This document shows, in pieces, positions 28,390 to 37,376 of a DNA stretch of 37,376 nt; the stretch's first letter is position 1; the number at the start of each line of letters is the position of its first letter. The notes beneath the pieces are model-generated. The model saw only the letters and a list, made by a program, of their open reading frames with translations, made no database searches and had not been told where the DNA came from. The stretch lies in the NCBI GenBank assembly GCA_002937995.1, contig PTLG01000006.1, positions 1-37,376 of the forward strand. Reading direction: 5' to 3'. Position numbers and translations under genes: made by a program. Origin of the DNA: Alphaproteobacteria bacterium MarineAlpha3_Bin7 (GTDB lineage: Bacteria > Pseudomonadota > Alphaproteobacteria > Rhodospirillales > UBA2165).

Positions 28390-29763
28390 ATGGAGGCGGG
28401 ACTAATAGGACTGGCCTTGATGTTGGTGATGGCTTTCGCTGGTTTGCATCTAGGCACTGCCATGTTCCTAACCGGGTTTTTCGGATTTGCTTTTTTGCGT
28501 GGACTGGACGCATCAATTTCTCTTGCCGGAACCTTAATTTTTGATGCTTCGATGTCCTATGGATTTGCCTTATTACCACTTTTTCTTTTAATGGGTAACA
28601 TTATTTATTTATCTAAACTCTCCGAAGATCTTTATGACACAGCGAACACCTGGTTAGGACATCGTCCCGGAGGTCTGGCTAAAGCCACTGTAGCAGCTTG
28701 TGGCGGATTCGCTGCTGTATGCGGCAGCTCTATAGTAACAACAACAACTATGGCTTCTGTCGCAATGCCCAGCATGAGACGGTATAAATACGATGATCGT
28801 TTATCAACCGGTGCTATTGCAGCAGGGGGCACGCTGGGTATACTCATTCCACCAAGTGTACTCCTTGTATTTTATGGTATTCTTACAAACTCGGACATCG
28901 GGAAACTATTTATTGCAGGTATTTTTCCAGGTTTGATCTCTATACTTAGTTATTTTTTTGTCATAGATATAATCACTCGAGTAAAACCAGAACTTGGCCC
29001 TCGAGGTCACCGAATTCCAATAAAAGCTCGACTTCAGTCGTTAAAAAAAGTCTGGGGTGTATTAGCTTTATTCCTATTTGTATTAGGTGGAATCTATATT
29101 GGTTTTGTTACCCCAATTGAAGCTGGAGCTATTGGAGTACTTGGAGCACTAGTATTCGCTCTCGGCAGGGGGTTGCTAACTTTTGCTAACCTAAAAGAGG
29201 CTCTGGCTAAATCAGTTCGCACATCTGCCATGTTATTTTTTATAATCTTTGGCGCCCAAGTATTTTCTGCGTTCATTAATGCGGCGGATTTACCGGGGCA
29301 AACACTTATTTGGATTAATAGCCTCGAACTCTCATCCATGGGCGTACTGGTCATCATTTTAATTTTTTATATTGTTATGGGCTGCGTTTTCAGCGCATTT
29401 GCCCTTGTTCTGCTAACAGTTCCCATCTTTTTTCCGCTTGTTTCTGGCCTTGGGCTAGAAAATTTATTTGAAACGACACCAGCCAATATAATTATCTGGT
29501 TTGGCATTGTAATTGTTGTCGTAGCAGAAATAGGTCAGATCACTCCTCCTATCGGTATGAATGTTTTTGTACTTAAATCCATGCTTCCGGATGTTTCTCT
29601 AAGCACAATATTTAAGGGTATCATCCCATTCTTTGCTGCAGACTTATTCAGATTGGCCATCATAGTATTCTTTCCTGCCACAGTTTTATTTCTTCCCGAC
29701 AATATGGACCATATAGAGGATAATGTGGAATTATTCATAAATTGGGCAAAAAATATTTTGTAA
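28390..29763 (+). CDS. TRAP transporter large permease (DctM-like)
   Basis: FALLPLFLLMGNI, GGFAAVCGSSIVTTTTMASVAMPSM, AAGGTLGILIPPSVLLVFYG. Confidence 0.94.
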   Translation: MEAGLIGLALMLVMAFAGLHLGTAMFLTGFFGFAFLRGLDASISLAGTLIFDASMSYGFALLPLFLLMGNIIYLSKLSEDLYDTANTWLGHRPGGLAKATVAACGGFAAVCGSSIVTTTTMASVAMPSMRRYKYDDRLSTGAIAAGGTLGILIPPSVLLVFYGILTNSDIGKLFIAGIFPGLISILSYFFVIDIITRVKPELGPRGHRIPIKARLQSLKKVWGVLALFLFVLGGIYIGFVTPIEAGAIGVLGALVFALGRGLLTFANLKEALAKSVRTSAMLFFIIFGAQVFSAFINAADLPGQTLIWINSLELSSMGVLVIILIFYIVMGCVFSAFALVLLTVPIFFPLVSGLGLENLFETTPANIIIWFGIVIVVVAEIGQITPPIGMNVFVLKSMLPDVSLSTIFKGIIPFFAADLFRLAIIVFFPATVLFLPDNMDHIEDNVELFINWAKNIL

Positions 29764-29794
29764 TAGAAATTTTTAAATTGTACGAAAGATCAAG

Positions 29795-30730
29795 TTACAC
29801 AAGTTCATTAGCCAGAATACCAATATTTTCTATCTCTACTTCTATTCTATCTCCAGCTTTCATAAACACCTGAGGATCTCGACCAACCCCAACACCTGAA
29901 GGTGAACCAGTTGTGATAATATCTCCAGGATGAAAACAATACCATTTTGAGAAATAGGAGACAATTTCTGGGATCTTAAAAATCAAGTCATCCGTATTTG
30001 AATTTTGCATAACCTCACCATTCAATTTGGTTTGAAGTCTTAAATTGTTTACGTCATCAATTTCATCTTTAGTCACAATTACTGGGCCACAGGGTGTAAA
30101 GCCAGGTAAGTTTTTTCCCATTATATTCCTTTCCCATCCATGAATTGGGCCAAAAGGGGGGTCTCCTGAATAAATATCTGGTATCCAATTTCTAGCAGAT
30201 ACATCGTTAGCTATAGTATACCCAACAATATAGTCCATTGCTTCTTGCTCGTTTACATTGTGGCACATCTTGCCAAAAACGAATGACATCTCTCCCTCAT
30301 AATCAATCATATCTGAACACTGTCTAGGCACTTCTATAGATCTGCCTGAGCCTAGAAGTGTATCTCTCGTTTTAATAAAAGCAGCAGGATGTTTGGGACG
30401 GGGTGTATTATCCATCTCCGCCAAATGCTGGCCATAATTCATACCTACTGATAAAATAAGCCAGGGGTCTGGCACAGGAGGCAGAAGGGAGATTTTATCG
30501 TCATCCAGTATACATGAAGATAATTGCTCAATATTTTCCTCAGCCACATCACGAATTTTTTTTAATCTCTCAATACCATTGGAAAGTTCTAGTACCCCCC
30601 TAAGAGACCTAGGACGCCACTCATCTTCAAAGACTAAATCTGGTGCAGACCTTAAATCAAGCACTTGCCCGGTATCTAAGCAGATAGCTGGATGGCTTTC
30701 ACCTTCCAACTCTATTGTTAAAAGTCGCAC
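29795..30730 (-). CDS. fumarylacetoacetate hydrolase family protein
   Basis: DYEGEMSFVFGK, GYTIANDVSARNW, GDIITTGSPSGVGVGRDP. Confidence 0.93.
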   Translation of the reverse strand: MRLLTIELEGESHPAICLDTGQVLDLRSAPDLVFEDEWRPRSLRGVLELSNGIERLKKIRDVAEENIEQLSSCILDDDKISLLPPVPDPWLILSVGMNYGQHLAEMDNTPRPKHPAAFIKTRDTLLGSGRSIEVPRQCSDMIDYEGEMSFVFGKMCHNVNEQEAMDYIVGYTIANDVSARNWIPDIYSGDPPFGPIHGWERNIMGKNLPGFTPCGPVIVTKDEIDDVNNLRLQTKLNGEVMQNSNTDDLIFKIPEIVSYFSKWYCFHPGDIITTGSPSGVGVGRDPQVFMKAGDRIEVEIENIGILANELV

Positions 30731-30766
30731 TCTACCTCCCAGTAAGCAGGAAAAACCTCTCCAAAT

Positions 30767-31261
30767 CTATGTCTTTACCCCGGGTCGCTCAAACTTCTTA
30801 TCCATATGTCCCTTGCCTACCTGATCACCCTGCTCAAATAGCCAAGTATAACCACCTTTTGGATTGGTCAAAATTTCCCAACAATTATCATCATAATCCC
30901 AAAAATAAAAACTGTAAGTCCCGTGCTGGAGTATAGGTTTGGTTATCTTATGAAGACCCCATTTTTCAGCCTGTTCAACCACAACTTTGTGGGCCTCATC
31001 AACTTCTTCCTGGGTTTCTACATCAAAACCATTGTGGTAAAGAACTCCCATTACATCTTGGCGCTTCTTTTGCTCCACTACAGCATATGTATGTTCCCCA
31101 CCTAATCTTATCAAAAGTGAAATGGGACTAGTCCTGATAACATCACAGCCAAGAAATTCTTCGAAAAATTTTCTCGAGCGCTCCAAATCCTTGGATTCTA
31201 GCGTACCATGAGATAAAAAATTTAGCTTTAAAGCTGGCTCCGTTTTTACTTCCGCATCCAT
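30767..31261 (-). CDS. VOC/glyoxalase family protein
   Basis: LNFLSHGTLESKDLERSRKFFEEFLGCD...WDYDDNCWEILTNPKGG; start at MDAEVKT preceded by GGGGGGAGGGA. Confidence 0.8.
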   Translation of the reverse strand: MDAEVKTEPALKLNFLSHGTLESKDLERSRKFFEEFLGCDVIRTSPISLLIRLGGEHTYAVVEQKKRQDVMGVLYHNGFDVETQEEVDEAHKVVVEQAEKWGLHKITKPILQHGTYSFYFWDYDDNCWEILTNPKGGYTWLFEQGDQVGKGHMDKKFERPGVKT

Positions 31262-31403
31262 TAATCCCTCCCCCCTAAATTTATTATAACCTTCGATAAA
31301 CAATAACCTTTGAATTCATTATTGAAAAGGGACAAACAAATTCTCAATCCTAGGGGTATAGATATTGCTTTATAAGAAGTGTTCCTTGTGTTTTGCTACC
31401 TTG

Positions 31404-32999
31404 ATGAAAGTGAAAAGCATATTTGGCGAATTTCGTTGGTCTTTTCTACCTCCACTTATGGTGTATCTCGCTGCAGGCGTTGCCGCCTTAACGGGAATTG
31501 TCGGGACATTTTTTGTCAAAGAGTATTTGGGTTTATCGGCGATTTTTCTTGCTGGTCTTGGTTTTTGGGCTGGCCTACCCTGGGCACTAAAACTACCCCT
31601 CGGTCATTTGGTTGACCTGATCTGGCGATATAAAGCCTGGATGATAATTGCTGGAGCCGTCGTTCTAGCTGCAAGTAGCTTAATAATGTTAATGCTAGTT
31701 CTCGATCGTAATTTCATGGAGTCTATTTTTCCAATCCCGGTATGGTTTATTATTGCAACAATTTCTGCCCCTGTAGGATACGTACTTCAAGATGTTGTCG
31801 CCGACGCCATGACAGTTGAAGCAGTACCAACCAAAGATGATATGGGACAACCTCTGGAGCCGGAAAGAGTAAAATCAATGCACATAACTATGCAAACTCT
31901 TGGCAGAATCGCAATTATTGGCGGCACCTTGCTCGTTGCTATAGTAAATATGGCTGTATTTGCTGGCGTGGATCAACTTGCAGAAAATGAAAAACTTGAT
32001 GCCTATGCTAGGGTCTATGCTTATTCACTTGTTATACCCATAATTTCTGTAACAGGTGTTCTCTTGGCTTTTATTCAACAAAAAATCAAGCTGAGAACAT
32101 TAACAGCAAATGGGGTGCCAACTGAAGAGGCAAAGCTGTCTATAGCCCCCAAGCAAGATAATATAAGTCCTAACTGGACTATTTTACTTGGATCCGCTGT
32201 GTTTGTTGTTTTTTCAGTTTCAGTAGGCGTGTCGGGGATGCCTTTTTCTCAGGAAATTGTATTCTTTGGGTCCCTGGCAATAATACTATTTTTGCTGTAT
32301 CGCCTGATGCAAGAATTAGATGTTAAAGCTCAAAAAATCCTTATTGGAACGGCGATAATGGTCTTCATTTTTAGAGCTATGCCAGGCCCAGGCGCGGGAG
32401 CTAGTTGGTTTGAAATAGACAAACTTGGCTTTGACCAACAGTTCTTCTCTCTTTTGTCTCTAATTGCCGCATGCTTAACAATCTTTGGGATAATCGTCTT
32501 GAGACCTCTAATGGCCAGTAGCAGTATGGCGCGGCTAATCATAATACTCTCAATAGCTGGAGGAATTTTATATTTACCCTCTATTGGTCTTTATTATGGA
32601 GTACATAACTGGACTTCAAGTGTGACTAGCGGAGTAGTCGACGCTCGCTTCATTGCAATCTTCAACACTGCATTGGAGAGCCCACTAGGACAGGTTTCCA
32701 TGATACCAATATTGGCTTGGATAGCTAGATCAGCACCTAGCCACCTCAAGGCAACTTTTTTTGCTGTACTGGCTAGTTTTACTAATCTAGCACTATCTGC
32801 CAGTAATCTGGGCACAAAGTACCTAAACCAAATTTTTGTGATTAGTAGAGAAGTAAAAACAGAGACGGGAATGATTAAAGTTGCCGAAGATTATTCCTCA
32901 CTGGGATTACTTTTAATTTCGGTAGCTTTATTAGTATTAATTATACCGATGATTTCTGTTTGGTTAACCCAAAAAAGTAAATTTAGTTCAAATATCTAA
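31404..32999 (+). CDS. multi-TM permease, MFS/folate-biopterin (BT1)-like
   Basis: About 12 hydrophobic segments; QDVVADAMTVEAVP motif reminiscent of BT1 transporters; start at MKVKSIFG. Confidence 0.65.
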   Translation: MKVKSIFGEFRWSFLPPLMVYLAAGVAALTGIVGTFFVKEYLGLSAIFLAGLGFWAGLPWALKLPLGHLVDLIWRYKAWMIIAGAVVLAASSLIMLMLVLDRNFMESIFPIPVWFIIATISAPVGYVLQDVVADAMTVEAVPTKDDMGQPLEPERVKSMHITMQTLGRIAIIGGTLLVAIVNMAVFAGVDQLAENEKLDAYARVYAYSLVIPIISVTGVLLAFIQQKIKLRTLTANGVPTEEAKLSIAPKQDNISPNWTILLGSAVFVVFSVSVGVSGMPFSQEIVFFGSLAIILFLLYRLMQELDVKAQKILIGTAIMVFIFRAMPGPGAGASWFEIDKLGFDQQFFSLLSLIAACLTIFGIIVLRPLMASSSMARLIIILSIAGGILYLPSIGLYYGVHNWTSSVTSGVVDARFIAIFNTALESPLGQVSMIPILAWIARSAPSHLKATFFAVLASFTNLALSASNLGTKYLNQIFVISREVKTETGMIKVAEDYSSLGLLLISVALLVLIIPMISVWLTQKSKFSSNI

Positions 33000-33002
33000 T
33001 TT

Positions 33003-34184
33003 CTACTGTTTTATTGGAACCAGAGAGAATTTTGTATCAGCTGCTGGAATATATGCCTCCTCCAACCCTAACTCTTTTCTAACAATATTGGCTCCTCGTA
33101 CTAGTGAAACCATTTTGTAAAAAGCGTGCATTCTACTCATAGACTGACGGCCAAAACCGCAGTCACTGGACAAGATCAACCTCTCGGGCTCTATATACTT
33201 TAGACATAATCGAATTAGATCAGCAACTTCATGTGGTCTTTCTATCTGTAAAGTGCGATGACTAATAAAACCGACAGCTACCTTTTTATCTTTTGAAATC
33301 ATGGACCCATAAAGTGGGAAGTCCAAACCTCCGTTACTGGCACCTTCTAGTGTTAAAACATCAATATCCAGCTGATCCAGAAAGGGCAATGCATCTTTGT
33401 ATGAAACATCCATAGGAAACATTTTTTGGGCGCCAGGACTACCCCAACAGGTGTGTGCCCAAACTTCACATTTGTCACGAAGGCCTGCAACCTCACAATT
33501 AAATGCCTCCACATATTTTTCTGGAGTTATCTCCTGATTGCTGCCCTGTAAGGATTGATGTATAGCGGGTTCTTCTATTTGAACTATTGGTGCCCCGGCA
33601 TCAGCAAGAGTATGATACTCTTCATTAAGTGACTTGGACAAAGCCATCAATAGTTCAAATCTTGAATCATAATATTCATTAATGCACATATGGGCCAATA
33701 CTTGAGCAGAAATTGAGCCTACCTTTAGTGGCTTGGCAGACATGGATGCTGCTGCTTTCCATGCTCTATCCAGTTGCATACTAGAAGCACCAATCTCATG
33801 TTTTATTTTTGGTGTAAGCCGAGTTTCGATTACCTCCCAAACAAAATCACCCGGACCTGTATTATCCATAGCGGCGTAGGGTTGCACTTCTACATCTGCC
33901 GCTCCGACGCCTAAAATACGCTCTAGAGCATAACTTACCCAACTTTTCCCAGCCACATCATCATCAAGCCTTGTATCTCCGTCTACAAATATATCTATTC
34001 CCGCCTTATTTTGAGCACTTATGTGACAGGAAAGACAATCCATATGTTGTTCGCGGTAAGCACGTCGCGAGAGACCCTCGGATAGTGTTTTACCTCGCAG
34101 GTTTTCTGTATACCAAGTGGGGCGCGGAAGCGCACCGGTCGTAGTTGTCAATAAGGAACCAGCTTTAGTGGCGGTAAACATCAC
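33003..34184 (-). CDS. MetE C-terminal-like (cobalamin-independent methionine synthase II family) methyltransferase
   Basis: VQIEEPAIHQ, HTCWGS and SSDCGFG zinc-ligand motifs. Confidence 0.85.
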   Translation of the reverse strand: MMFTATKAGSLLTTTTGALPRPTWYTENLRGKTLSEGLSRRAYREQHMDCLSCHISAQNKAGIDIFVDGDTRLDDDVAGKSWVSYALERILGVGAADVEVQPYAAMDNTGPGDFVWEVIETRLTPKIKHEIGASSMQLDRAWKAAASMSAKPLKVGSISAQVLAHMCINEYYDSRFELLMALSKSLNEEYHTLADAGAPIVQIEEPAIHQSLQGSNQEITPEKYVEAFNCEVAGLRDKCEVWAHTCWGSPGAQKMFPMDVSYKDALPFLDQLDIDVLTLEGASNGGLDFPLYGSMISKDKKVAVGFISHRTLQIERPHEVADLIRLCLKYIEPERLILSSDCGFGRQSMSRMHAFYKMVSLVRGANIVRKELGLEEAYIPAADTKFSLVPIKQ

Positions 34185-34226
34185 AAAAACCTTTTCTAAG
34201 TAAATTCATGTTAAGTTATGAAGAAT

Positions 34227-34562
34227 CTATTTCTTGTATTCTATTTCGAGAGCTATAAGATCTGCCTCTCCTGCCACTGTTACGTTATGCTCAAAACCAC
34301 CGTCTACATCATAAAAGGTTGCCTTACCTTCGCTTGATTCTATGGAACCGGTTTTACCATCACCAAGCTCTACATTTACCTCACAGGATTGAAAGTGATA
34401 TCCCACATAATTATACTCGTGACGGTGCCACCCAGACTGTTGGCCAGGTTTTATGCGATGAAAAGTTATTCTGGTCGTCTCGTTATCAAGTAAAACCTCA
34501 GGAACACTCAGGCTACCGTCCGATTCTGCATCCTCATTCAATGTCTCTAGTTGCTTGGACAT
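34227..34562 (-). CDS. cupin-domain protein
   Basis: ITFHRIKPGQQSGWHRHEYNYVGY. Confidence 0.8.
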   Translation of the reverse strand: MSKQLETLNEDAESDGSLSVPEVLLDNETTRITFHRIKPGQQSGWHRHEYNYVGYHFQSCEVNVELGDGKTGSIESSEGKATFYDVDGGFEHNVTVAGEADLIALEIEYKK

Positions 34563-34637
34563 GCCCCCCCCTTTTTTTCCAAGTTTCTATTGATCTTGTA
34601 CTAATTATAATTAATTTACAAAAAATATGGTCATTTG

Positions 34638-35546
34638 TTAACCAGTTAAAACATCTTCACCTACCATCCATCTAGCATATGGTGGAGATTCTTCCCAATA
34701 ACGTGGTTCCCAGCTGTCATCCAAGCGATCCATATCCGCAAAGTACTCAATATCACCCCCGCAAGGATTCTTAAAATACCAGAAACAATTAGAACCCAAA
34801 GAATGCCTGCCCGGTCCAGATACACTTTCCGCACCTCTTTCTAACATATACTGTCCACCAGTCATAATTTCATCAAATGAATTAACTTCAAAAGCTACAT
34901 GATTAAAATACTGTTTAGTACCCTGTCTATGAAACAGGAAAATTGAATGGTGAAAATTAGAACCCTCAGCTCTCATGAAGGTTCCACCGTCTTTGGATCT
35001 ATCCGAAAGCCTGAAGTTAAGTCGTTTTATATAAAACTCTGCAGCCTCCCAGTTGCCATCTGATCTAATGCTGTAAACCACATGACCTATTCTTATGGGC
35101 GTGGCCCTCTCCTGGGGCCAGATGGTCTCATTCCAACGAGCAATGTCTTCATGAAAATTCAATTTATTCTTATGTACTTTTGCTTCAGAAAAATTAGAAA
35201 CTTTAAAGCCAATATAATTGCCGCTATCGTCTTGGCTATGAATAGTGCCATCACTTCCAGAGATTACTTCCCTGTCTGAACTAAGCTCTTTATAAATTTT
35301 ATCTAAATCTAATAAGCTATCTACTCCCCAAATAACTTCACGAACTGTAGAACCTACCTCATGGCTAGGGGGGAGGCTAACGTCACCGATCAATCTAAGC
35401 GAAACAATTTGATTCTCTAGTGTTTTGAAGTTAGCACCTTCACTAGTTTCCTCTAATTTAATTAAACCCCAATTTTCAAGAAAGTCAGAACACTCACGGA
35501 TATCCGATACACCGTATATTAACTCCTCGATCCTGCTAATAGCCAT
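34638..35546 (-). CDS. two-domain VOC protein, paralogue of 18515-19450
   Basis: IEELIYGVSDIRECSDFLENWGL...VREVIWGVDS...FNHVAFEVNSFDEIMTGGQYM...GDIEYFADMD. Confidence 0.8.
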   Translation of the reverse strand: MAISRIEELIYGVSDIRECSDFLENWGLIKLEETSEGANFKTLENQIVSLRLIGDVSLPPSHEVGSTVREVIWGVDSLLDLDKIYKELSSDREVISGSDGTIHSQDDSGNYIGFKVSNFSEAKVHKNKLNFHEDIARWNETIWPQERATPIRIGHVVYSIRSDGNWEAAEFYIKRLNFRLSDRSKDGGTFMRAEGSNFHHSIFLFHRQGTKQYFNHVAFEVNSFDEIMTGGQYMLERGAESVSGPGRHSLGSNCFWYFKNPCGGDIEYFADMDRLDDSWEPRYWEESPPYARWMVGEDVLTG

Positions 35547-35697
35547 TCCACCACACCCCACATATTAATTTAATAGGAAGGAAATAATTAAACAAAAATG
35601 ATAGCCCTAAAATTATTATTAGAATAAACTTCTGAACTAGATCAGTATAATAGAAAAATTATTAAGTCTGTAGCCAAAATTAGGGAGGTTGCACTTT

Positions 35698-37365
35698 ATG
35701 TCTAAAAACAACCCTCAATCCAATAAAGTTCCTGGAGGTGTTCCTTCTGCACATGTTGACACGTCTATTAAAGACCTATTGCCAGACCCTAGCCAACTAC
35801 CAGAATTTGACTTCACAGGAACCCCCGAATTAGCCAAATATCCAGATTATCTCAATGCAGCCTCTGAATTACTTGATGCAAATGTCGAGAACGGATTTGG
35901 CAACCGAATTGCTATCTCTTACGAACAAAAATCATGGACCTATAAGCAACTTTTGGAACTCAGCAACCAAATCGCCAGGGTGTTAGTTGAAGACTGTAAA
36001 CTTCAAACTGGCGGGAGAGTTCTACTTCGGTCTGGAAACACACCTATGCTAGTTGCTTGTTGGTTTGCAGTTTTAAAAGCCGGGGGTATTTGCGTGACTA
36101 CTATGCCCCTTCTAAGATCTAGAGAACTAGAGTTTATCATTGAAAAAGCAGGTGTTTCGGTAGCTCTGTCAGATATTGAATTACAAGACGATATTAGAGA
36201 AGCTTCCGAAAAAACTGGGCGCATACAACACTTACACTATTTCTCAAAAATGGGTGAAAATGACAATAATTCCACGTTGGAAAAATTATGTGAAGGAAAA
36301 TCCTCAAGCTTTGAAAACATTTTGACAGCGGCTGACGATATTGCACTAATCGCATTTACCTCAGGTACGACAGGCAATCCCAAAGGTACAGTACATTATC
36401 ACCGAGATATTTTGGCTATAACTGACTGTTTCCCTAGGTATGTGGGTAAAATCTCTCCAGATGATGTAATTACCGGAACTCCTCCTCTTGCATTTACCTT
36501 TGGATTAGGCGGGGTGACATTGTTCCCCATGAGATTTGGAGCTTCAACAAGATTTTTTCCAGCCAGCGGACCCGAAGCACTTTTTGATACAATTTCCAGG
36601 TATAGTGTAACTCAAGTTTATACGGCTCCCACGGCCTTTAGAGCCATGTCGAACTTGGTTGGTAAGTATGACCTCTCCAGTTTACGGCAGGGTATATCCG
36701 CTGGGGAAACCCTTCCAAAAGCTACGTGGGAAGCCTTTCACGAAGCTACCGGCGTTAAGATAATAGACGGACTTGGTTCAACTGAGATGTTGCACATATT
36801 TGTTTCAGCATCGGGTGACAAAATTAAGCCCGGTTTCACTGGTGTTCCAATACCTGGTTATAAAGCAAAAATAGTTGATGAATTGGGTAATGAATGCTCA
36901 AGCGGTACGCCTGGTCTACTAGCTGTAAAAGGACCAACTGGTTGCCGTTATTTAGACGATCCCAGACAAGAGAATTACGTTAAAGATGGTTGGAATTTTC
37001 CTGGAGACGTTTATGAAAAAGATTCAGAAGGATATTATAAATATGTAGCAAGGGCCGATGATATGATAATCTCGTCCGGCTACAATATTTCAGGACCAGA
37101 AGTTGAAAATGTGCTTCTTGAAAACCCAAATGTATTAGAATGCGCGGTTGTGGCCGAACCTGACCCCGATAGAACCAATATTGTAAAAGCATACATTGTT
37201 TTGAGGGACAGTGGCCAGGGTAGCCCAGAACTTACCGAAAAATTGCAAAACTACGTTAAGGAAAAAATTGCGCCTTATAAATATCCAAGAGCTATCGAGT
37301 ACACTGAGGAATTACCTAAAACTGCAACTGGAAAACTGCAACGTTTCAGGTTAAGAGAAAGATAA
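35698..37365 (+). CDS. AMP-dependent aryl-CoA ligase (benzoate / 2-aminobenzoate-CoA ligase-like)
   Basis: ALIAFTSGTTGNPKGTVHYHRDI, GLGSTEMLHIF, DGWNFPGDVYEKD, PKTATGKLQRFRLRER; SD AGGGAGG upstream. Confidence 0.9.
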   Translation: MSKNNPQSNKVPGGVPSAHVDTSIKDLLPDPSQLPEFDFTGTPELAKYPDYLNAASELLDANVENGFGNRIAISYEQKSWTYKQLLELSNQIARVLVEDCKLQTGGRVLLRSGNTPMLVACWFAVLKAGGICVTTMPLLRSRELEFIIEKAGVSVALSDIELQDDIREASEKTGRIQHLHYFSKMGENDNNSTLEKLCEGKSSSFENILTAADDIALIAFTSGTTGNPKGTVHYHRDILAITDCFPRYVGKISPDDVITGTPPLAFTFGLGGVTLFPMRFGASTRFFPASGPEALFDTISRYSVTQVYTAPTAFRAMSNLVGKYDLSSLRQGISAGETLPKATWEAFHEATGVKIIDGLGSTEMLHIFVSASGDKIKPGFTGVPIPGYKAKIVDELGNECSSGTPGLLAVKGPTGCRYLDDPRQENYVKDGWNFPGDVYEKDSEGYYKYVARADDMIISSGYNISGPEVENVLLENPNVLECAVVAEPDPDRTNIVKAYIVLRDSGQGSPELTEKLQNYVKEKIAPYKYPRAIEYTEELPKTATGKLQRFRLRER

Positions 37366-37376
37366 AATCTTAAAAA

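Overview
AT-rich bacterial chromosomal segment, probably from a marine-type alphaproteobacterium (taxonomy is inference). It is dominated by a catabolic and transport island. From left to right: a partial IclR regulator (minus strand, running off the left edge); a CobW-type GTPase; an LVIVD-repeat protein plus a hypothetical; an FMN alpha-hydroxyacid dehydrogenase; a cupin; a TctCAB tripartite tricarboxylate transporter; a paa-like mini-operon (diiron PaaA-like protein, two enoyl-CoA hydratases, PaaK-like CoA ligase, 60-aa orphan); a GST; a peroxiredoxin; a Rieske oxygenase; an oligopeptide-type ABC importer with two paralogous binding proteins and embedded VOC/SnoaL/EF-hand genes; a TRAP transporter whose binding protein carries an N-terminal EF-hand pair; a FAH-family hydrolase; further VOC proteins; an MFS/BT1-like permease; a MetE-like protein; a cupin; and a benzoate-CoA-ligase-like enzyme. 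The strongest hidden signal is a peroxiredoxin gene (13666-14115, minus) absent from the ORF track because its catalytic Cys codon is an in-frame TGA. A bacterial SECIS-like hairpin lies just downstream, so it is probably a selenoprotein, and it sits directly upstream of a GST gene. Next to it is an unannotated 25-codon ORF with a near-perfect Shine-Dalgarno and two 3' hairpins. No rRNA, tRNA, CRISPR array or transposase was recognised.
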